From: Bacteroidales bacterium
Lineage (GTDB): Bacteria; Bacteroidota; Bacteroidia; Bacteroidales; B39-G9
Length of the DNA stretch: 8,344 nucleotides
Direction: 5' to 3'
NCBI GenBank assembly: GCA_023145555.1
Contig: JAGLDO010000238.1
Location: 1 to 8,344 of the forward strand
The notes below the pieces were generated by a model. That model saw nothing but the letters and a program-made list of their open reading frames with translations, searched no databases and was not told where the DNA came from. A program made the translations under genes and the position numbers. Shown piece after piece: positions 5,614 through 8,344 of this stretch; the stretch's first letter is position 1; each line of letters opens with the position of its first letter.

Positions 5614-7392
5614 TTAATCCTCAGAGAATTTTTTAAGTAGTCTTCGGTATGATGAAAACACTTTTGCCCTTGAAACAAATCCCATATATTTTCCGTTTTT
5701 TAAAACAGGCAAGTTAAAATTGCCTGATAACTGGAATTTTTCAGCAACGCTTTCCATCAATTCGTCTGGGTCAACACTTGGCTCAGGCATAAACATTAAA
5801 TCTCTTACATAAGTTGTATCGTATAACTCCGGTTTGAAAATTATATGCCTTATGTCGTTAACAAAAACAATACCAGTCATAGTATTATCATTTTCTAAGA
5901 CAGGGAAAATATTCCGGCTCGATTTTGAGATTATGTGTACTAAATCGCCTAAAGTAGCATCAGAGTTTATACAACTAAAATTTGTTTCAATTAAACTTGT
6001 AACTTTCATTCTTGATAGCACTGCTTTATCTTTATCGTGAGTAATTAGTTCTTTTCGGTTTGCTAATTGAATAGTGTAAACAGAATTTCGTTCAAATAGT
6101 TTTATCGTAATATAAGAGAATGCAGAAGTAATCATTAAAGGAACAAATAACTGGTAACCTTTTGTAATATCGGCAATTAAAAATATACCTGTTAAGGGGG
6201 CGTGCAGAACTCCTGCAATTAATCCTCCCATACCTATTAAGGCAAAGTTAGCTCTTGATAAATGTGTAATTCCAAGTCTATTTACTATTAATGCAAACAG
6301 TAAACCTACGTTTGATCCAATAAACAGAGTAGGAGCAAAAATTCCACCAACACCACCACTGCCAAATGTTACTGATGTTGCTACAACTTTTAATAATATT
6401 ATAGACAATAAAATAATTATTAAAACTATAAAATTATCAGAATATTGAGAAAAAACATTATTATCAAATAAAAAATCATAATCTCCTGATAAACAAGAAT
6501 TTATTGCGTCATAACCCTCGCCATATAAAGCCGGAAAGAAAAATATTAAAGTCCCTAATGAAAGTGCTCCAATCAGTAATTTTTTATAAAGGTTTTTTAT
6601 TTTTTTAAAATAGCCTTGAATAAACATAAACATTCGAGTAAAATAAACAGAAACAAATCCCGCTATTATTCCAAGAGCAATATAGTATGGAATATTTGAT
6701 ATGTCAAAAGCTTTATTTATTACATCCGGTGAAAAAATGGTTGTTTGTCCAAGAAATAAATATGAAACTACAGTCCCCGAAATAGAAGCCAGTAATAAAG
6801 GAACTAGGGAGTATGTTGTTAAGTCAATCATTATAACTTCTAGAGTAAAAACAACTCCGGCAATAGGGGCTTTAAAAATTGCAGCCATTGCAGCTGTTGA
6901 AGCACAACCTAATAATAATGTTATTTGTTTATAATTCAAATGAAACAGTCTGCCAATATTTGCTCCAATGGCTGCCCCTGTTGCTACTGTTGGCCCCTCT
7001 AATCCTACAGAACCACCAAAACCAACTGTTAATGAGCTGGTTATTATTGACGAGAACATGTTGTGAGATTTAATTTTGCCGTTTTGTTTTGCTATGCTGT
7101 GTAATACTGTTGGAATTCCATGATGAACAGATTGTTTTAAAATGAACTTTATAAATATTATTGCTAAAGAAATACCAACAATAGGATAAATAAAATATAA
7201 GTAATTCTTAAAATCATTGGTTACTCCATTTTTGAGCATTTCTTTAATCAGATGAACCGAATTTTTAATAATTACAGCTCCTAATCCAGCCGAAATACCA
7301 ACTACAACACTCATTATCAGCATAAAAGGTCGTCGGCTGATATGCCTCATTCGCCATATTAACAACTTTTTGAATAATTTTCGAATATGCAT
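5614..7392 (-). CDS. ClC-family chloride channel/transporter with tandem CBS domains (paralogue 2, near-canonical filter)
   Basis: This 592-residue inner-membrane ClC protein is the inverted partner of ClC1. Its filter is closer to the family norm: HHGIP (90-94) for GSGIP, GLEGP (130-134) with gating glutamate E132, GGIFAP (349-354), and Y439 as the pore tyrosine. His91 stands at the place of the central anion-binding serine, as in ClC1. V186 follows E185 in FTLEV where E. coli ClcA has its internal proton glutamate, so a channel-like or weakly coupled mechanism is possible. CBS domains cover about 474-519 and 528-586. The start at 7392 is an ATG with no Shine-Dalgarno, and a 19-bp AT palindrome lies 9 bp upstream of it. 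No TAnnTTTG promoter could be found upstream. The protein should serve anion flux for ionic, pH or osmotic balance; the exact ion is unknown. Confidence 0.93.
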   Translation of the reverse strand: MHIRKLFKKLLIWRMRHISRRPFMLIMSVVVGISAGLGAVIIKNSVHLIKEMLKNGVTNDFKNYLYFIYPIVGISLAIIFIKFILKQSVHHGIPTVLHSIAKQNGKIKSHNMFSSIITSSLTVGFGGSVGLEGPTVATGAAIGANIGRLFHLNYKQITLLLGCASTAAMAAIFKAPIAGVVFTLEVIMIDLTTYSLVPLLLASISGTVVSYLFLGQTTIFSPDVINKAFDISNIPYYIALGIIAGFVSVYFTRMFMFIQGYFKKIKNLYKKLLIGALSLGTLIFFFPALYGEGYDAINSCLSGDYDFLFDNNVFSQYSDNFIVLIIILLSIILLKVVATSVTFGSGGVGGIFAPTLFIGSNVGLLFALIVNRLGITHLSRANFALIGMGGLIAGVLHAPLTGIFLIADITKGYQLFVPLMITSAFSYITIKLFERNSVYTIQLANRKELITHDKDKAVLSRMKVTSLIETNFSCINSDATLGDLVHIISKSSRNIFPVLENDNTMTGIVFVNDIRHIIFKPELYDTTYVRDLMFMPEPSVDPDELMESVAEKFQLSGNFNLPVLKNGKYMGFVSRAKVFSSYRRLLKKFSED

Positions 7393-7400
7393 ATTATTAT

Positions 7401-7419
7401 ATTAATAAATTTTATTAAT
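7401..7419. promoter_or_regulatory. 19-bp AT palindrome just upstream of ClC2, candidate operator
   Basis: ATTAATAAA (7401-7409) and TTTATTAAT (7411-7419) are perfect 9-bp inverted arms around one central T. The element begins 9 bp upstream of the ClC2 start codon, so a protein bound there or a hairpin in the leader would affect ClC2 expression. It is A/T only, so chance is a real alternative. Confidence 0.3.
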
Positions 7420-7591
7420 CAATATCGAGATTGTTTAACTACTATAGCCTTTTAGTTTTATTCTTTATATAAATAAGTGCAGAACAGTAATTTTATTTTT
7501 TTTGCTAATATAATGTTTAATTTATTTTTTTGTTAGATAATAGTGTTGAAATTTTGAAAAAAAATTATATTTAAGTAAATATTAAAACAAA

Positions 7592-8088
7592 ATGATTTTT
7601 AAAATTATTTTACAAAAGTTAAGTAGAATTAGAAATGAGCATATTAATAATAGGGGTTTTTTATCTTCATTATTTTCTTACAGATAATTTCGAATCTAAT
7701 TATCTGTTGATTTTTCCATTAGCAAGTATTGGCCTTACTGTTTTTTTTGGAAAGTATTACATTAAAAATAATGTACAACACAATATATCATCAATTCTAT
7801 ATATACTATAACCGATATTTTTTATTATTTACTTTTAAGAATAATTGTTAGTTTTGTTTTTTGTTATTTCACTAAAATTTATCTTTTTGTTCACGAAAAG
7901 TTTAATGGTTCTGCCTTCTGCTTATATTTTTTATTATGATACAATGAATGAGGTAATAAATAAATTTAATGATACTAATGCGTGGAATCTTTCTGTAATT
8001 GATAAAGCAAAATATGTCGGTTTTTGTTTCAAAATCAAAACTTTTTTCGGTTTACCGTCAATTATTGGTTGATATCTCACAAGAATAA
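7592..8088 (+). pseudogene. Degenerate third ClC copy (both ends kept, centre deleted, frameshifted)
   Basis: Three pieces align with ClC1 and ClC2. From the ATG at 7592, residues 1-24 read in register (H17, I18, R21 and F23 match ClC2) before a stop at 7685. From about 7665 in another frame, residues about 53-100 are kept up to a stop at 7809-7811: P70, H91, S94 and ILY at 96-98 align without gaps. The shift equals a net loss of 83 nt. The next about 430 codons are missing. At about 7889 the second CBS domain resumes with VHE, a 4-nt insertion (7898-7901), then LMVLP, NAWNLSVID and YVGF. A fifth T in the run 8021-8025 shifts the frame, after which VSKSKLFSVYRQLL and the stop TAA (8086-8088) follow. 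From 7902 to the stop the spacing matches ClC1 exactly except for that one T. S94, VHE and VSKSK link it to ClC1 rather than ClC2. No working protein is expected, though short pieces remain open (7635-7811 codes 58 residues). Confidence 0.88.
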
Positions 8089-8107
8089 TATTTTACTGTG
8101 TATGAAA

Positions 8108-8131
8108 TAAAATTAAAATTATTTAATTTTA
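8108..8131. repeat. AT-only hairpin after the ClC pseudogene
   Basis: TAAAATTAAA (8108-8117) and TTTAATTTTA (8122-8131) form a perfect 10-bp stem with loop ATTA, 20 bp past the pseudogene stop. A 9-bp direct repeat TTTTACTGT (8091-8099 and 8127-8135) flanks or overlaps it. It may be a leftover terminator, but it has no G-C pairs and no clean T tail. The rest of 8136-8222 is A/T-rich with no gene seen; TACTTTTC at 8149-8156 is one base off a -7 box. Confidence 0.35.
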
Positions 8132-8222
8132 CTGTAACATTTTTTATTTACTTTTCGTCATAAAAACATTAAGATTTATTAATCATTTAAACAATTCATT
8201 TTTTTGTTTAACGTTTTATATA

Positions 8223-8257
8223 ATTAACAATTAACAATTAACAATTAATAATTCACA
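8223..8257 (+). repeat. Tandem 7-bp repeat (ATTAACA)n before the ABC gene
   Basis: Five head-to-tail 7-bp units: three exact ATTAACA (8223-8243), then ATTAATA and ATTCACA. After a short break holding the ATG at 8268, two further units (ATTAACA 8277-8283, ATTTACA 8284-8290) lie inside the coding region. The array sits where the leader of the ABC gene should be, so changes in copy number would alter its promoter or leader spacing. Confidence 0.8.
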
Positions 8258-8267
8258 ATTTAATAAT

Positions 8268-8344
8268 ATGCTTACAATTAACAATTTACATAAATCATAT
8301 GATGTAGGGAAAAATAAACTGCACGTTTTAAAAGGTATTGATGT
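8268..8344 (+). CDS. ABC transporter ATP-binding protein, N-terminal fragment
   Basis: The first 25 codons of an ABC ATPase are visible before the window ends. After the ATG come LTINNLHKSYDVGKNKL and then HVLKGID: the opening strand, the aromatic A-loop tyrosine Y11 in HKSYDVG and the VLKGID strand that precedes Walker A. The spacing and the LHVLKGI wording are typical of the LolD/MacB group of ATPases that work with FtsX-like permeases, but Walker A, the signature motif and the partner genes lie outside, so the subfamily is an inference. The ATG at 8268 gives the normal distance to the A-loop. There is no Shine-Dalgarno; the upstream region is a 7-bp tandem repeat. Confidence 0.78.
   Translation, partial: MLTINNLHKSYDVGKNKLHVLKGID

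Noticed and set aside
7549..7556. AAATTTTG as a -7 promoter box for the ClC remnant
   Set aside because: It lacks the leading T of TAnnTTTG, and the nearest TTTG is only 16 bp upstream, outside the usual spacing.
7845..8072. Stand-alone 75-residue protein
   Set aside because: It is part of the ClC remnant: its middle matches the second CBS domain and its end is out of frame after one extra T.

Overview
The window is very AT-rich and gene-dense. It most likely comes from a member of the Bacteroidota, probably a Bacteroidales-type organism. The support is of three kinds. The proteins look like that phylum's versions of M16 peptidase, carboxyltransferase and CBS-tailed ClC. Two copies of the Bacteroidota -7 promoter box TAnnTTTG lie at the right places. 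Shine-Dalgarno sequences are generally absent, with one striking exception. No RNA genes, CRISPR array, insertion sequence or phage module was seen, and no gene-free stretch exceeds 300 bases.

Left part (1-3279), minus strand: a biotin-dependent carboxyltransferase (oxaloacetate decarboxylase alpha / pyruvate carboxylase B / transcarboxylase 5S family) without its own biotin domain, then a strong intrinsic terminator, then an M16 zinc peptidase without a signal peptide. A divergent promoter region (about 3099-3319) separates the carboxyltransferase from the first ClC gene. It holds one promoter for each direction and a 9-bp inverted repeat between them.

Centre and right (3280-8088): a cluster of ClC anion channel/transporter paralogues. 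ClC1 (plus, 3320-5095) and ClC2 (minus, 5614-7392) are full length, each with two C-terminal CBS domains. They point at each other with a small two-helix membrane protein gene (minus, 5150-5395) between them. This small gene has a perfect AGGAGG ribosome binding site, which is unusual for this phylum. Beyond ClC2, at 7592-8088, lies a third ClC copy reduced to its two ends. Residues 1-24, about 53-100 and about 528-591 can be aligned, while roughly 430 central codons are gone and the frame is broken at least four times. It resembles ClC1 more than ClC2.

Right edge (8089-8344): an AT hairpin, then a run of 7-bp ATTAACA repeats that continues past the start codon of a plus-strand ABC transporter ATPase, cut by the window end. 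The ClC genes, the small membrane gene and the pseudogene form one lineage-specific block. The metabolic and peptidase genes to the left and the ABC gene to the right look like ordinary flanking genes.
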